From Streptomyces venezuelae ATCC 10712 (lineage in GTDB: Bacteria; Actinomycetota; Actinomycetes; Streptomycetales; Streptomycetaceae), in NCBI RefSeq assembly GCF_008639165.1, contig NZ_CP029197.1, forward strand, positions 3,038,001-3,102,000: 64,000 nt of DNA, given 5' to 3'. The stretch's first letter is position 1; every line of letters begins with the position of its first letter. Shown here one piece after another: positions 16,149 to 25,081 of the stretch. The notes beneath the pieces were generated by a model that saw nothing but the letters and a program-made list of their open reading frames with translations, was not told the DNA's origin and made no database searches. The position numbers were made by a program, and so were the translations under genes.

Positions 16149-17657
16149 TCAGCGCCTTCCCTGGTACTTCGCGGAGCTCACACGGGCCGTTCCGAGCTTG
16201 CCGTACAGCCGTGCTCCGGGGCACTCGGTGGCGAATCCGTCACGGTGTCCGGCGATGGCGTTGAACCGGACCTTTTTCCCCTTCTTGTACAGGTTTCCGC
16301 CCCCTGAGACGAGGTACGAGGTCCCCTTCGGGTTCACCCCGTGCAGTCCGAGCTTCCAGGCCGTCAGCCGGGCGACGGCGGTCACCGCGGCGGCCGGCGG
16401 GGTGCTCTTGCTGAACGTGCCGAGGACGGCGATGCCCATGCTGTTGGTGTTGAAACCGAGCGTGTGCGCGCCGAGCACCGGCTTGGCCACGCCCCCGGCC
16501 CGGCCTTCGTAGATGTTTCCGCACTTGTCGACGGCGAAGTTGTAGCCGAAGTCCCGCCATCCGCTGCTCTTGACGTGGTAGCGGTAGATACTGCGCAGGA
16601 CGGAGGGCGCCTGGCGGCAGGTGTAGTTGTTGCCGGTCGCGCTGTGGTGCACGAAGGCGGTCTTGATGCTCTTGGTGTAGACGAAGCCCTTCTCGCGTAG
16701 CCGCTCGTCCGCACCCCAGCCCTTGCGGGTGATGATCTTGGGGCGGGGGCCGATGTACGGCTTCGCGGCGGCCGCCGCCGGCACGTACGCGGAGTCCTGG
16801 GCCTCGGCCGCCGGGACCTTCACCTCCGGCGCCGCCATCCCCTCCTGCTCCACCGGCAGGTGCGGGAACGTGAGCTCCGTCGCTTCCTTCGACAGTGCCG
16901 GGATCCAGGCCGCGCCGTAGGGGGCCAGCTGGGCGTTCACGCCGCTGACCGCCGCCTCCGCCGCGCTCAGGCCCACCAGGGCCGCCGAGGCCGCCGTCGT
17001 ACGCGTCCACGCCATCGCCGCTGCCGCCACGCCGGGCGCCCCGGGCGCCCCCGCCGCCCCGGCTGCCGTCGGCGCCGCGTCCGTCGCCGCTTCCGTCGCC
17101 TGGTCCCCGCCCGGGTCCACGAGTTCGAGCCGCAGGCCCTCGGGGAGCGCTTCCTCCCCCTGGACGCGGATCTCGACGCCGTCCGAGTCGCCCACCCACA
17201 GCGGGGCCGTGGAGCCCTTGAGCGCCCGGCCCGCGCCCTCCGCGGTGTCCGGGTCGGCACCGTGCTCCTCGTTGTGGGTCTCCACGTCCTGCCACTCCGA
17301 CCAGGCGCCGCCGCCGGTGGCCCGGGTGCGGACCTGCACGGTGCCGTGCAGGACGGCCGTCGGGTCTTCCCAGACGACGCCGACCAGCGAGAAGGGCCTG
17401 ACGTCACGTCGGGTGAGGCCCCGGGCGTCCGCGTCGTCCGCCCCGCCGCCCATGGACCGGTCGGTGCCGCCCAGCGGCTCGAGCGGCAGGGACTGGGTGG
17501 CGCCGGGCAGTTCGGGCGCGGGTGGCAGTGCGGTTGCCGCCGGTGGCAGCCCGAGCGCCGAGGGCACCACGGCCGCCGCGGGTGCGGCGAGGGAGACCGG
17601 CAGGGCGAGGACCGTCGCGCAGGTCACGGCGATCGAGGAGGCGAGTGAGGCACGCAT
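16149..17657 (-). CDS. Secreted peptidoglycan-recognition (PGRP) N-acetylmuramoyl-L-alanine amidase
   Basis: A 502-residue exported protein. The signal peptide MRASLASSIAVTCATVLALP continues to an Ala-rich cleavage region near 29. Residues 60-280 are a variable Ala/Gly-rich domain, and the PGRP/amidase_2 domain occupies about 305-495. Zinc ligands are visible in AFVHHSATGNNYTC and AIAGHRDGFATECPG (His and Cys), with GYNFAVDKCGNIYEGRAGG between. It should cleave the amide linking MurNAc to the stem peptide. The ATG at 17657 is chosen because it directly precedes the signal peptide; the longer frame adds 49 Arg-rich residues. It is divergent from the TIGR03089 gene. Confidence 0.9.
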   Translation of the reverse strand: MRASLASSIAVTCATVLALPVSLAAPAAAVVPSALGLPPAATALPPAPELPGATQSLPLEPLGGTDRSMGGGADDADARGLTRRDVRPFSLVGVVWEDPTAVLHGTVQVRTRATGGGAWSEWQDVETHNEEHGADPDTAEGAGRALKGSTAPLWVGDSDGVEIRVQGEEALPEGLRLELVDPGGDQATEAATDAAPTAAGAAGAPGAPGVAAAAMAWTRTTAASAALVGLSAAEAAVSGVNAQLAPYGAAWIPALSKEATELTFPHLPVEQEGMAAPEVKVPAAEAQDSAYVPAAAAAKPYIGPRPKIITRKGWGADERLREKGFVYTKSIKTAFVHHSATGNNYTCRQAPSVLRSIYRYHVKSSGWRDFGYNFAVDKCGNIYEGRAGGVAKPVLGAHTLGFNTNSMGIAVLGTFSKSTPPAAAVTAVARLTAWKLGLHGVNPKGTSYLVSGGGNLYKKGKKVRFNAIAGHRDGFATECPGARLYGKLGTARVSSAKYQGRR

Positions 17658-17781
17658 GGGCCGATCGTGCGTACCCCGGGGCCGTTCCGCGCGCCGGGAA
17701 GCCGCCCGGAAACTGACGGGCCGTCGGGCCGACCGGTGGACGGTGTCACCGGTACGGCGGACCCGCGCCCGGCTGCCCGCG

Positions 17782-17787
17782 TACGCT
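17782..17787 (+). promoter_or_regulatory. -10 box for TIGR03089 gene, leaderless
   Basis: TACGCT, 7 bases before the GTG start at 17795. This is the same hexamer and nearly the same spacing as at 3815 and 14800. Confidence 0.45.
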
Positions 17788-17794
17788 GTCCGGC

Positions 17795-18553
17795 GTGAAC
17801 GCAAGCGACCGCACCCCCGCCGACCTGCTGCGATCCGCGCTCGCCGCGGACCCCGCCCGCCCCTTGGTCACCTTCTACGACGACGCCACCGGTGAGCGGG
17901 TGGAATTGTCCGTCGCCACCTTCGCCAATTGGGTGGCCAAGACGGCCAACCTGCTCCAGGGCGAACTGTCCGCGTCGCCCGGCGACCGGCTCGCCCTGCT
18001 GCTGCCCGCGCACTGGCAGACCGCCGTCTGGCTGCTCGCCTGCTCGTCCGTCGGGGTGACCGTGGAGGTCGGCGGCGATCCGGCCGGCGCGGACCTCGTG
18101 GTGGCGGGGCCGGACACGCTGGAGGCGGGTCGCGCCTGCTCCGGGGAGCGGATCGCGCTCTCGCTTGCCCCGCTGGGCCGCCGCTTCCCGGCCGTGCCCG
18201 CCGGTTACGCGGACTACGCCGTCGAGGTGCCGAGCCAGGGGGACCGGTTCGCCCCGTTCGTTCCGGTCGATCCGGACGCGCCCGCGCTCGTGGTCGGCGG
18301 TACGGAACGCAGCGGCGCGCAGCTCGTCGAGCAGGCCCGGGCGGACGCGGAGGCCCTCGGCCTCGCCCCCGGCGCCCGGCTGCTCTCCGGGCTGGGCTAC
18401 GAGGACTGGCAGGGCCTGTCGACCGGCCTGTACGCCCCGCTGGCCGCGGGCGGCTCCGTGGTCCTCTGCCGTCATCTGGACCGGCTCGCCCCCGGGGGCC
18501 TGGAGAAGCGGGTGGAGAGCGAGCGGGTGACGACCACCCTCGCCACCGCCTGA
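17795..18553 (+). CDS. TIGR03089 family protein (truncated acyl-CoA-synthetase-like)
   Basis: A 252-residue cytoplasmic protein of the actinobacterial TIGR03089 family. These proteins resemble the N-terminal part of AMP-forming acyl-CoA synthetases but lack the adenylate-forming core. Recognisable blocks are RPLVTFYDDATGERVELSVA (18-37), NWVAKTANLLQ and GDRLALLLPAHWQTAVWLLA (63-82), followed by GLSTGLYAPLAAGGSVVLCR near 210-229. No ATP/AMP-binding P-loop of the synthetase type is seen, so enzymatic activity is unlikely; function is unknown. The GTG start at 17795 follows a -10 box by 7 bases. The last codons and stop are part of a 21-bp tandem duplication at 18542-18625. It precedes the first LCP gene. 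Confidence 0.85.
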   Translation: MNASDRTPADLLRSALAADPARPLVTFYDDATGERVELSVATFANWVAKTANLLQGELSASPGDRLALLLPAHWQTAVWLLACSSVGVTVEVGGDPAGADLVVAGPDTLEAGRACSGERIALSLAPLGRRFPAVPAGYADYAVEVPSQGDRFAPFVPVDPDAPALVVGGTERSGAQLVEQARADAEALGLAPGARLLSGLGYEDWQGLSTGLYAPLAAGGSVVLCRHLDRLAPGGLEKRVESERVTTTLATA

Positions 18554-18625
18554 GCCCCGACCGCCACCGCCTGACCCCCGACCGCCACCGCCTGAGCCCC
18601 GACCGCCACCGTCTGCACCCCGACC
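18542..18625 (+). repeat. 21-bp tandem repeat, four copies, spanning the TIGR03089 stop codon
   Basis: Units start at 18542, 18563, 18584 and 18605. The core is gccaccgcctgagccccga, and units 1 and 3 are identical. Unit 1 contains the gene's own last three sense codons and its TGA. Each later unit repeats the same stop-containing text, with the TGA lost in the fourth. This indicates duplication of the gene's 3' end into the intergenic region. Confidence 0.95.
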
Positions 18626-18811
18626 CCGCGCCAGTCCCCGTTCGGCCTAGCGCCGCGCCGGGTTCACAGGTGCTCGCGGTCCCGTCGGTACATGATCGGC
18701 GCGGGGGGAGTTCGCTCCTTCCGCACAACCGAGCGTGGGGTTCGGCCGTCTCCTTCTACGACCGGCGGCCGCCCCGGCGCGACGCCGACGCCATGAAGGA
18801 CGGACTCAGAC

Positions 18812-20014
18812 GTGACGGACCGCGCGGGCACGCCCGCCGAACCGGATCCCCCGGCAGCGGAGGGCACGGCTCCCGGGGGGACTCCGGAGCAGCCGCGCCG
18901 GCGGCACTGGCTGCGCTGGACCGCGCTCGGCGTCTCGGTCGTGGTGCTGGCCGCGGCCGGGGCCGGCTGGTGGTTCTACCGGAAGCTGGACGGCAACATC
19001 ACCACGGACACGACCGCCGCCGACGAGCTCCGCAGGTACGAGAAGGAGCGGCCGCCGGCCAACGTCTCGGCGGCCCGGAACATCCTGCTCATCGGCTCGG
19101 ACACCCGGGCCGGTGAGGAGAACCGCAAGTACGGCAAGGACGTGGGCACCCAGCGTTCCGACACGACGATCCTGCTGCACCTGGCGGCGGGGAAGAAGAG
19201 CGCGACCGCGGTCTCCCTCCCCCGCGACCTGATGGTGACGTTGCCGAGCTGCCGCAAGGCGGACGGGACCCGTACGCGGGAGCAGTTCGCGCAGTTCAAC
19301 TGGGCGTTCGAGTTCGGTGGTACGGCGTGCACGATCCGTACCGTCGAGAAGCTGACCGGGATCAGGGTGGACCACCACATGGTGATCGACTTCCGGGGCT
19401 TCAAGAAGATGGTGGACGCCGTCGACGGCGTGGAGGTCTGTCTGAAGGAGCCGGTGGACGATCCCGCCGCGAAGCTGAAGCTGCCCGCGGGGCGCCAGAC
19501 CCTGCACGGGGAGCAGGCCCTCGGTTTCGTACGGGCCAGGAAGTCGCTCGGCAACGGCAGCGACACGGAGCGGATGGACCGGCAGCAGCAGTTCCTCGGT
19601 GCGCTGGTCAACAAGGTGCAGAGCGACGGGGTGCTGCTCAACCCGACCAAGCTCTACCCGGTCCTCGACGCGGCGACGAAGGCGATCACGACGGACCCGG
19701 GGCTCGACTCGCTGCGGGACCTGTACGACCTCGCGCGGTCGATGCGGGCCATCCCGACGGAGAAGGTGCAGTTCCTCACGGTCCCCCGGCGCCCCTACGC
19801 GTACAACGCGAACCGGGACGAACTGGTGCAGCCGGCGGCGAGTCAGCTCTTCAAGCAGCTGCGGGAGGACCGGCCGGTCGCCGTCACGCCCGACGTGGAG
19901 AAGGACTCCGGCGGGGGCGGGGCGGACGGGAAGCCCGACGACGCGGACACCCCGACGCCGTCCGTGACGCCGACCTTCACGGGGCGGAACGCGGCGGAAG
20001 GAGTGTGCTCCTAG
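18812..20014 (+). CDS. LCP-family glycopolymer transferase 1
   Basis: A 400-residue LytR-CpsA-Psr protein with a short cytoplasmic N-terminus, one membrane helix at about 33-55 and an extracytoplasmic LCP domain (about 88-310). The conserved polyprenyl-pyrophosphate-binding residues are present: GSDTR (Asp97, Arg99), RSDTTILLHL (Asp117) and SLPRDLM (Arg138). The enzyme should transfer a lipid-linked glycopolymer to peptidoglycan on the outer face of the membrane. There is no LytR_C domain; the tail is Gly/Asp/Thr-rich and ends GVCS. The GTG start at 18812 is supported by the frame and a short basic leader. It is the first of five LCP genes between 18.8 and 28.6 kb. Confidence 0.92.
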   Translation: MTDRAGTPAEPDPPAAEGTAPGGTPEQPRRRHWLRWTALGVSVVVLAAAGAGWWFYRKLDGNITTDTTAADELRRYEKERPPANVSAARNILLIGSDTRAGEENRKYGKDVGTQRSDTTILLHLAAGKKSATAVSLPRDLMVTLPSCRKADGTRTREQFAQFNWAFEFGGTACTIRTVEKLTGIRVDHHMVIDFRGFKKMVDAVDGVEVCLKEPVDDPAAKLKLPAGRQTLHGEQALGFVRARKSLGNGSDTERMDRQQQFLGALVNKVQSDGVLLNPTKLYPVLDAATKAITTDPGLDSLRDLYDLARSMRAIPTEKVQFLTVPRRPYAYNANRDELVQPAASQLFKQLREDRPVAVTPDVEKDSGGGGADGKPDDADTPTPSVTPTFTGRNAAEGVCS

Positions 20015-20144
20015 GGGGACTGGGGGGTGGCGGGTAAAGGGCACACCAAGGGGAGGGTTGCGAGCGATGAGGTTTGAGCAAATTGCCCGGTTGTAAGGGG
20101 CGTGGAATTTGTCACGCACGTCGCCCCACGCTGAACTGGGCGGA

Positions 20145-20150
20145 TAGTGT
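20145..20150 (+). promoter_or_regulatory. -10 candidate for LCP gene 2
   Basis: TAGTGT inside gcggatagtgtgacgc, in the less GC-rich stretch of the 254-base gap between LCP genes 1 and 2. It would give a leader of about 110 bases. No clear -35 is present. Confidence 0.35.
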
Positions 20151-20268
20151 GACGCGATCCGGTGCACCCCGACCGCGTGGTCGCACTCATCAAGGATCGA
20201 ACAGCCGAGAGAGCGGCGCCCACTGGGGGAGGCGCCTCGCGTGGCACCGACGGAGGACTCGAGGAACC

Positions 20269-22011
20269 GTGGACGCGCACAGCCGTGGACGGGCGGACGA
20301 GATCGACCCCGCCGACCAGTGGGTGCTCAACCCGCAGACGGGCAACTACGAACTGCGACTGGACCACTCCGCTGGGCAGCCGCAGGCCCCGTCCGCACCG
20401 TCGAGGCCTCGCAGATCCACCGTTCCCGCACCCGCGCCCGCCGACACCTCCGTCGGGGCGCCCGTCGAGGCACCCGTCCCCGGCCAGCGCCGCCGGCGGG
20501 TCTCCGAGACGGGCGGGGGCGGCCAGCAGCCGCCCACGAGCCGCCGCAAGCGCAAGCAGGGCGCGTCCCGCAAGAAGAAGGTCCTGCTGTGGACCGGCGG
20601 CACGATGGCCCTCGTCCTGGTCGGCGGCGCGACCGGCGCGTACCTGATCTACAACGAGCTCGACAACAACATCCACGTCGTCGACCCGGTGGGCGCCGAG
20701 AGCAAGGGCTTCCGCAAGGGCGAGGCCTTCAACGTGCTGATCATCGGCACCGACAAGCGCACCGGCGCGGGCAACGCGGGCTACGGCGACGCCAACAGCC
20801 CCGGCCACGCCGACACCACGATCCTCTTCCACGTCTCCAAGGACCGGACGAACGCCACCGCGCTCTCCATCCCGCGCGACCTGATGACGACGATCCCCGA
20901 GTGCCAGTCGCGGCAGCCCGACGGCAAGATCCTCACGATCCCCGGCCAGCGGCAGGCCCGCTTCAACGTGAGCCTCGGCCAGGACGGCCGTGACCCCGGC
21001 TGCACCATGCGTACGGTCAAGGAGCTGACCGGCCTGACCGTCGACCACTTCATGATGGTCGACTTCAACGCCGTCAAGGAGCTGACCACGGCCGTCGGCG
21101 GCGTGAAGGTCTGCGTCGAGAAGGCGGTGGACGACCCCAAGTCGCACCTCAAGCTGCCGGCCGGCGAGTCGGTCATCGAGGGCGAGAAGGCGCTGGCGTT
21201 CGTCCGTACCCGCTCCAGCTTCGGCAACAAGAGCGACCTCGACCGGATCAAGGTCCAGCAGCAGTTCCTCGGCTCGATGATCCGGCAGATGAAGTCGAAC
21301 GAGACGCTCACCAGCCCGACGAAGCTGTACGACCTCGCCCAGGCGGCGACGGACGCGCTCACCGTCGACAAGGGCATAGGGTCGCTCTCCAAGCTCCAGG
21401 ACCTGGCCAAGGAGCTGTCCGGGATCGACACGAAGAACATCGCGTTCGCGACGCTCCCGGTCATCGACAACCCGGCCGAGCCCAAGCCGATCACCGTGGT
21501 GCCGCACCCGACGCAGGCGCCGGAGCTGTTCGCCGCGATGAAGGCCGACACCTCGCTGACCGAGGTGAAGAAGAAGAGCCAGGAAGCCAAGAACGCGCAG
21601 GCGCAGGCGCAGGCCGCGCTCCTCAAGGGCACCCGGGCCACCGCCGCCGAGGTGCGCGTCGACGTCTTCAACGGCAGCGGGATCCAGGGCGCGGCCCAGT
21701 CGACCATCAACTGGCTGCAGAACGAGCAGGGCGTGACCCGCTCGACCAACAAGAGCAACGCCCCCGAGAAGGCGGCGAAGACGATGCTCACCTATGCACC
21801 GAACCAGGCGGATCAGGCCCGCAAGCTCGCGGACATGATGGGGCTGCCGGCGACGGCGCTCAAGCCGGGCACGCAGGACGCCGGGGTACGCGAGCCCATG
21901 ACGCTCGTTCTTGGTGCCGACTTCAAGGGCGCGGGGGTGCCCATCAACGGTCCGGCGAAGGCGCCGGACGTCGAGAAGGTACAAGCTGACAAGCAGGTGT
22001 GCGCCAAGTAG
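20269..22011 (+). CDS. LCP-family glycopolymer transferase 2 with LytR_C domain
   Basis: A 580-residue protein. Residues 1-100 are a cytoplasmic Pro/Arg-rich region containing NPQTGNYELRLD and ending in a basic cluster. A membrane helix at about 106-127 is followed by the LCP domain (about 150-380) with IIGTDKR, GHADTTILFHV and SIPRDLM. A LytR_C domain starts near 460 (VRVDVFNGSGIQGAA). The GTG at 20269 is chosen over an upstream ATG because GAGGA lies just before it and the longer frame crosses the intergenic region and its -10 box. It is expected to join wall glycopolymers to peptidoglycan. It is followed by LCP gene 3 after 50 bases. Confidence 0.92.
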   Translation: MDAHSRGRADEIDPADQWVLNPQTGNYELRLDHSAGQPQAPSAPSRPRRSTVPAPAPADTSVGAPVEAPVPGQRRRRVSETGGGGQQPPTSRRKRKQGASRKKKVLLWTGGTMALVLVGGATGAYLIYNELDNNIHVVDPVGAESKGFRKGEAFNVLIIGTDKRTGAGNAGYGDANSPGHADTTILFHVSKDRTNATALSIPRDLMTTIPECQSRQPDGKILTIPGQRQARFNVSLGQDGRDPGCTMRTVKELTGLTVDHFMMVDFNAVKELTTAVGGVKVCVEKAVDDPKSHLKLPAGESVIEGEKALAFVRTRSSFGNKSDLDRIKVQQQFLGSMIRQMKSNETLTSPTKLYDLAQAATDALTVDKGIGSLSKLQDLAKELSGIDTKNIAFATLPVIDNPAEPKPITVVPHPTQAPELFAAMKADTSLTEVKKKSQEAKNAQAQAQAALLKGTRATAAEVRVDVFNGSGIQGAAQSTINWLQNEQGVTRSTNKSNAPEKAAKTMLTYAPNQADQARKLADMMGLPATALKPGTQDAGVREPMTLVLGADFKGAGVPINGPAKAPDVEKVQADKQVCAK

Positions 22012-22061
22012 CCCGTGAAAACGGGGACTTGGCTCGCTCCTGACTGACGAGGGGACCTGGG

Positions 22062-23843
22062 GTGGGACAGAACAGCGTGCGTGGGGAGGGAACGCGGGGA
22101 AGCGTTCCGCGCGCCCGTGAACTGGGCTGGGACGACGAGCTGTACGGCGCCGGTGAAGCCACCGGTGCCGGGCAGGCCGACGCTCCCGAGGAGGCGGAGA
22201 CCTCCGGCGCGACGACCCGTGCCGAGCGCCGCCGAGGCGCCGGAGGCGGTGGTGCCGCAAGCGGTGGCGCCGCGGCCGGCGGGGGCGGTACGGAGGGCCG
22301 GGCGGGGCACCGTCGCGGCGCCCGCCGGCGGCCCAAGTCCGGCAAGCGCAAGGCGCTGCGCTGGGTGGCGATCACCCTGGCGGTGCTGATACTCGGCACG
22401 GCCGGCGCCGGATACCTGTACTACGAGCACCTGAACGGCAACATCCGCAGCGGCGGCCGCGCGGGCGGCGAGAGCGGCGTGAAGAAGGCGGCTCCCAACG
22501 CGCTGGGCGACACCCCGCTGAACATCCTGCTGATCGGCTCCGACAGCCGCCAGGACGAGAAGAACATCGCGCTCGGCGGCGGTCGGAACGACAAGGACCG
22601 CAAGCCGCTCGCCGACGTGCAGATGCTGCTGCACGTCTCGGCGGACCGCGAGAACGCCTCGATCATCTCCATCCCGCGCGACACCGTCGTCCCGATCCCC
22701 GAGTGCCGGGACAAGGAAGGCACGTCCTACCCGGCCACGAACAACCGGCCGATCAACGAGAGCCTCCAGCGCGGCGGCCCCGGCTGCACCCTCACCACCT
22801 GGGAGAGCCTCACCGGGGTCTACATCGACCACTGGCTGATGGTCGACTTCGCCGGTGTGGTGTCCATGGCGGACGAGGTCGGCGGTGTTCCGGTCTGTGT
22901 GAAGACCGGCGTGTGGGACAAGTCGAACGGGCGCGTGAAGGGCGGCTCCGGCCTCAAGCTGCCGAAGGGCACCACCGAGGTCAAGGGTGAGCAGGCCCTC
23001 CAGTGGCTGCGCACCCGGCACGCGTTCGGCAGCGACCAGAACCGCGCCAAGGCCCAGCACATGTACATGAACGGGATGATGAAGAAGCTCCAGGGCCAGA
23101 ACGCCTGGACCGACACCGGACGGCTGATGGGCCTGGCCGAGACGGCCACGAACGCCCTCGTGGTCTCCGACGAGCTGAAGTCGGTGGCGAAGCTCTTCGA
23201 CCTGTCGATGCAGCTGAAGAACGTCAAGCTCGACCGCCTCACCACGGCCACGGTCCCGACCACCGAGTACCCGCCGAACCCCGACGCGTGGCTCCAGCTC
23301 GTCCCGTCCTCGGCCGCCAAGATGTGGTCGATGCTCCGCGACGACGTCGCCCTCGACAAGAACGGCGACAAGGCGGGCACCAAGCCGAAGCCCTCGGCGT
23401 CCGCGAAGCCCAGGACGGCGGCCGCCGCACCGGGCTCCTTCCCGGTCACCGTCTCCAACGGCACCGCGGGCACCGACAAGGCGCCCGTCGAGGGCCGCGC
23501 CAAGGAGATCGCCACGGTCCTCACGGGCAAGGGCTTCACCCAGGCCGGCTCCTCCCAGCAGGCGCAGCCCCGCGAGGACACGGTCGTCCTCTACCCGAAG
23601 GCCGACGGCGACCAGGGCAAGGCGAACGCCGCGTCCGTGGCGAAGGCCCTCGGACTGCCGGAGTCCAAGGTCAGGGCCGACGCGAAGACGGAGGGCATCA
23701 CGCTCGTCGTCGGCGCGGACTGGCGCGAGGGCAAGGTCTTCAAGGCGCCGACGACGAAGGCGGGCGACCTGCCGGAGGGCGCCGACGACAAGGCGACCTG
23801 CATGGACGTCTACTCCGTCTACAAGTGGGACGGGAAGAGCTGA
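22062..23843 (+). CDS. LCP-family protein 3 with LytR_C domain, altered motif
   Basis: A 593-residue protein: long acidic/Gly-rich cytoplasmic region (1-90), membrane helix at about 100-120, LCP domain and a C-terminal LytR_C domain near 460-580 (FPVTVSNGTAGTDKAP). GSDSRQDEKN and SIPRDTVV are conserved. The segment that reads DTT or DTV in paralogues is ADVQMLLHV here, keeping the Asp but replacing the Thr/Ser. The GTG at 22062 follows GAGGGGACCTGG. It is probably co-transcribed with LCP gene 2 and ends at the strong terminator 23862-23900. The altered motif could change substrate use; activity is not ruled out. Confidence 0.9.
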   Translation: MGQNSVRGEGTRGSVPRARELGWDDELYGAGEATGAGQADAPEEAETSGATTRAERRRGAGGGGAASGGAAAGGGGTEGRAGHRRGARRRPKSGKRKALRWVAITLAVLILGTAGAGYLYYEHLNGNIRSGGRAGGESGVKKAAPNALGDTPLNILLIGSDSRQDEKNIALGGGRNDKDRKPLADVQMLLHVSADRENASIISIPRDTVVPIPECRDKEGTSYPATNNRPINESLQRGGPGCTLTTWESLTGVYIDHWLMVDFAGVVSMADEVGGVPVCVKTGVWDKSNGRVKGGSGLKLPKGTTEVKGEQALQWLRTRHAFGSDQNRAKAQHMYMNGMMKKLQGQNAWTDTGRLMGLAETATNALVVSDELKSVAKLFDLSMQLKNVKLDRLTTATVPTTEYPPNPDAWLQLVPSSAAKMWSMLRDDVALDKNGDKAGTKPKPSASAKPRTAAAAPGSFPVTVSNGTAGTDKAPVEGRAKEIATVLTGKGFTQAGSSQQAQPREDTVVLYPKADGDQGKANAASVAKALGLPESKVRADAKTEGITLVVGADWREGKVFKAPTTKAGDLPEGADDKATCMDVYSVYKWDGKS

Positions 23844-23861
23844 ACCGTTCCCGCAGACGCC

Positions 23862-23900
23862 TGATGGCCGGGTCCCCGCCGCGGGGACCCGGCCATCAGT
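23862..23900. terminator. Perfect 18-bp bidirectional terminator
   Basis: Arms at 23862-23879 and 23883-23900 (ctgatggccgggtccccg and its exact complement) around a ccg loop. It lies between the convergent LCP gene 3 and the glycosyltransferase at 23916, so it serves both. Confidence 0.93.
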
Positions 23901-23915
23901 TCGTCGGGGGAGGTG

Positions 23916-24956
23916 TCAGACCGTCTCGGACTCGCCGGTCCGCACCGCCGGGCGGCGGCTGGCGATGACCCGCTTCGCCAGCGAACGGGGGCTCGTCAGG
24001 AAGCCGTACCCCCACGACATGTGCATCGTCGCGAGCGCCACCGGGATCTGCAGCCGGGCCTTGAGCGAGAGGCCCTTGCCCGCCGGGAGCGAGCCGGCCG
24101 TGATCGCGGCGAGGTAGCCGGCCGGGATCACGAAGCCGAGCGGGGTGAGGAAGGCGCCCACGAGCAGACCCGCGGCGATGGCGCACACGGCGGTCGGCGG
24201 GGCCAGGTAGCGGAGGTTGATGGAGCCCTGGTGGTAGCGGGCCACCACATGGCGCCAGCGGCCGTAGTCCTTGTACTGCTTGGCGAGCGCCTTCACGGAG
24301 GGCCGCGGGCGGTACTGGACGCGCAACTCGGGCGAGAACCAGATCAGGCCGCCGGCCTCGCGGATGCGGAAGTTCAGCTCCCAGTCCTGGGCGCGGATGA
24401 ACTCCACGTTGTACCCGTCCTGCTGCTCCAGCGCCTCGCGCCGGAAGACACCCAGGTACACGGTCTCCGCCGGGCCCGCCTCGCCGCCCGTGTGGAAGGC
24501 GGCGTTGCCGACGCCGATCTTCGAGGTCATCGCGGCGGCGACGGCGTCCTCCCAGGCGTTCTCGCCCTCGGCGTGCATGACACCGCCGACGTTCTGCGCG
24601 CCGGTCTCCTCCAGGAGCCGGACGGCGGTGGCGATGTAGTTCGGGGAGAGCATGCCGTGGCCGTCCACGCGCACCACGATCGGGTGACGCGAGGCCTTGA
24701 TCGCCGCGTTGAGCGCGGCGGGCGTGCGGCCCGTGGGGTTCGGCACGGTCTTGACGCGGGCACGGGGATCGGACGCGGTCTCGCGGACGAGTTCGGCGGC
24801 GATCTCGTCGGTGCGGTCCGTGGACGGCCCGAGCGCGATCACCACCTCCATCTCGCCGTCGTACTCCTGCTCCAGGATGTGACGAACGGAGGTGCGCAGA
24901 TACCGCTCCTCGTTGAGGACCGGCATGATCACGGAGACGGGGGGCGTGGCGTTCAT
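23916..24956 (-). CDS. ExoA-like GT2 glycosyltransferase with C-terminal membrane helices
   Basis: A 346-residue protein. The GT2 core (1 to about 240) has VSVIMPVLNEERYLRTSV, GPSTDRTDEIA, the nucleotide-sugar-binding VRVDGHGMLSPNYI and the acceptor-side QDWELNFRIREAGG. Residues about 255-300 hold two or three membrane helices (YLAPPTAVCAIAAGLLVGAF and LGFVIPAGYLAAITAG). This layout is that of ExoA/succinoglycan-type transferases acting on polyprenyl-linked intermediates, which fits the surrounding LCP genes. The sugar is unknown. The ATG at 24956 is preceded by TAACGT 8 bases upstream. It is divergent from LCP gene 4 with a 125-base shared promoter region. Confidence 0.9.
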   Translation of the reverse strand: MNATPPVSVIMPVLNEERYLRTSVRHILEQEYDGEMEVVIALGPSTDRTDEIAAELVRETASDPRARVKTVPNPTGRTPAALNAAIKASRHPIVVRVDGHGMLSPNYIATAVRLLEETGAQNVGGVMHAEGENAWEDAVAAAMTSKIGVGNAAFHTGGEAGPAETVYLGVFRREALEQQDGYNVEFIRAQDWELNFRIREAGGLIWFSPELRVQYRPRPSVKALAKQYKDYGRWRHVVARYHQGSINLRYLAPPTAVCAIAAGLLVGAFLTPLGFVIPAGYLAAITAGSLPAGKGLSLKARLQIPVALATMHMSWGYGFLTSPRSLAKRVIASRRPAVRTGESETV

Positions 24957-24964
24957 TGCCCGCC

Positions 24965-24970
24965 ACGTTA
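24965..24970 (-). promoter_or_regulatory. -10 box for ExoA-like GT gene, leaderless
   Basis: TAACGT on the minus strand, 8 bases before the ATG at 24956, in the divergent promoter region shared with LCP gene 4. Confidence 0.45.
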
Positions 24971-25081
24971 CCGCGAACGGGGGACAGCGGGCGCGCCGCC
25001 CGGGTGGTGCTGCCTTGCGCTGATCGTATGGGCCTACCGTGCTCACGGTTCCCTTTGTCACACCCGCGGAGGTGTCCGTCC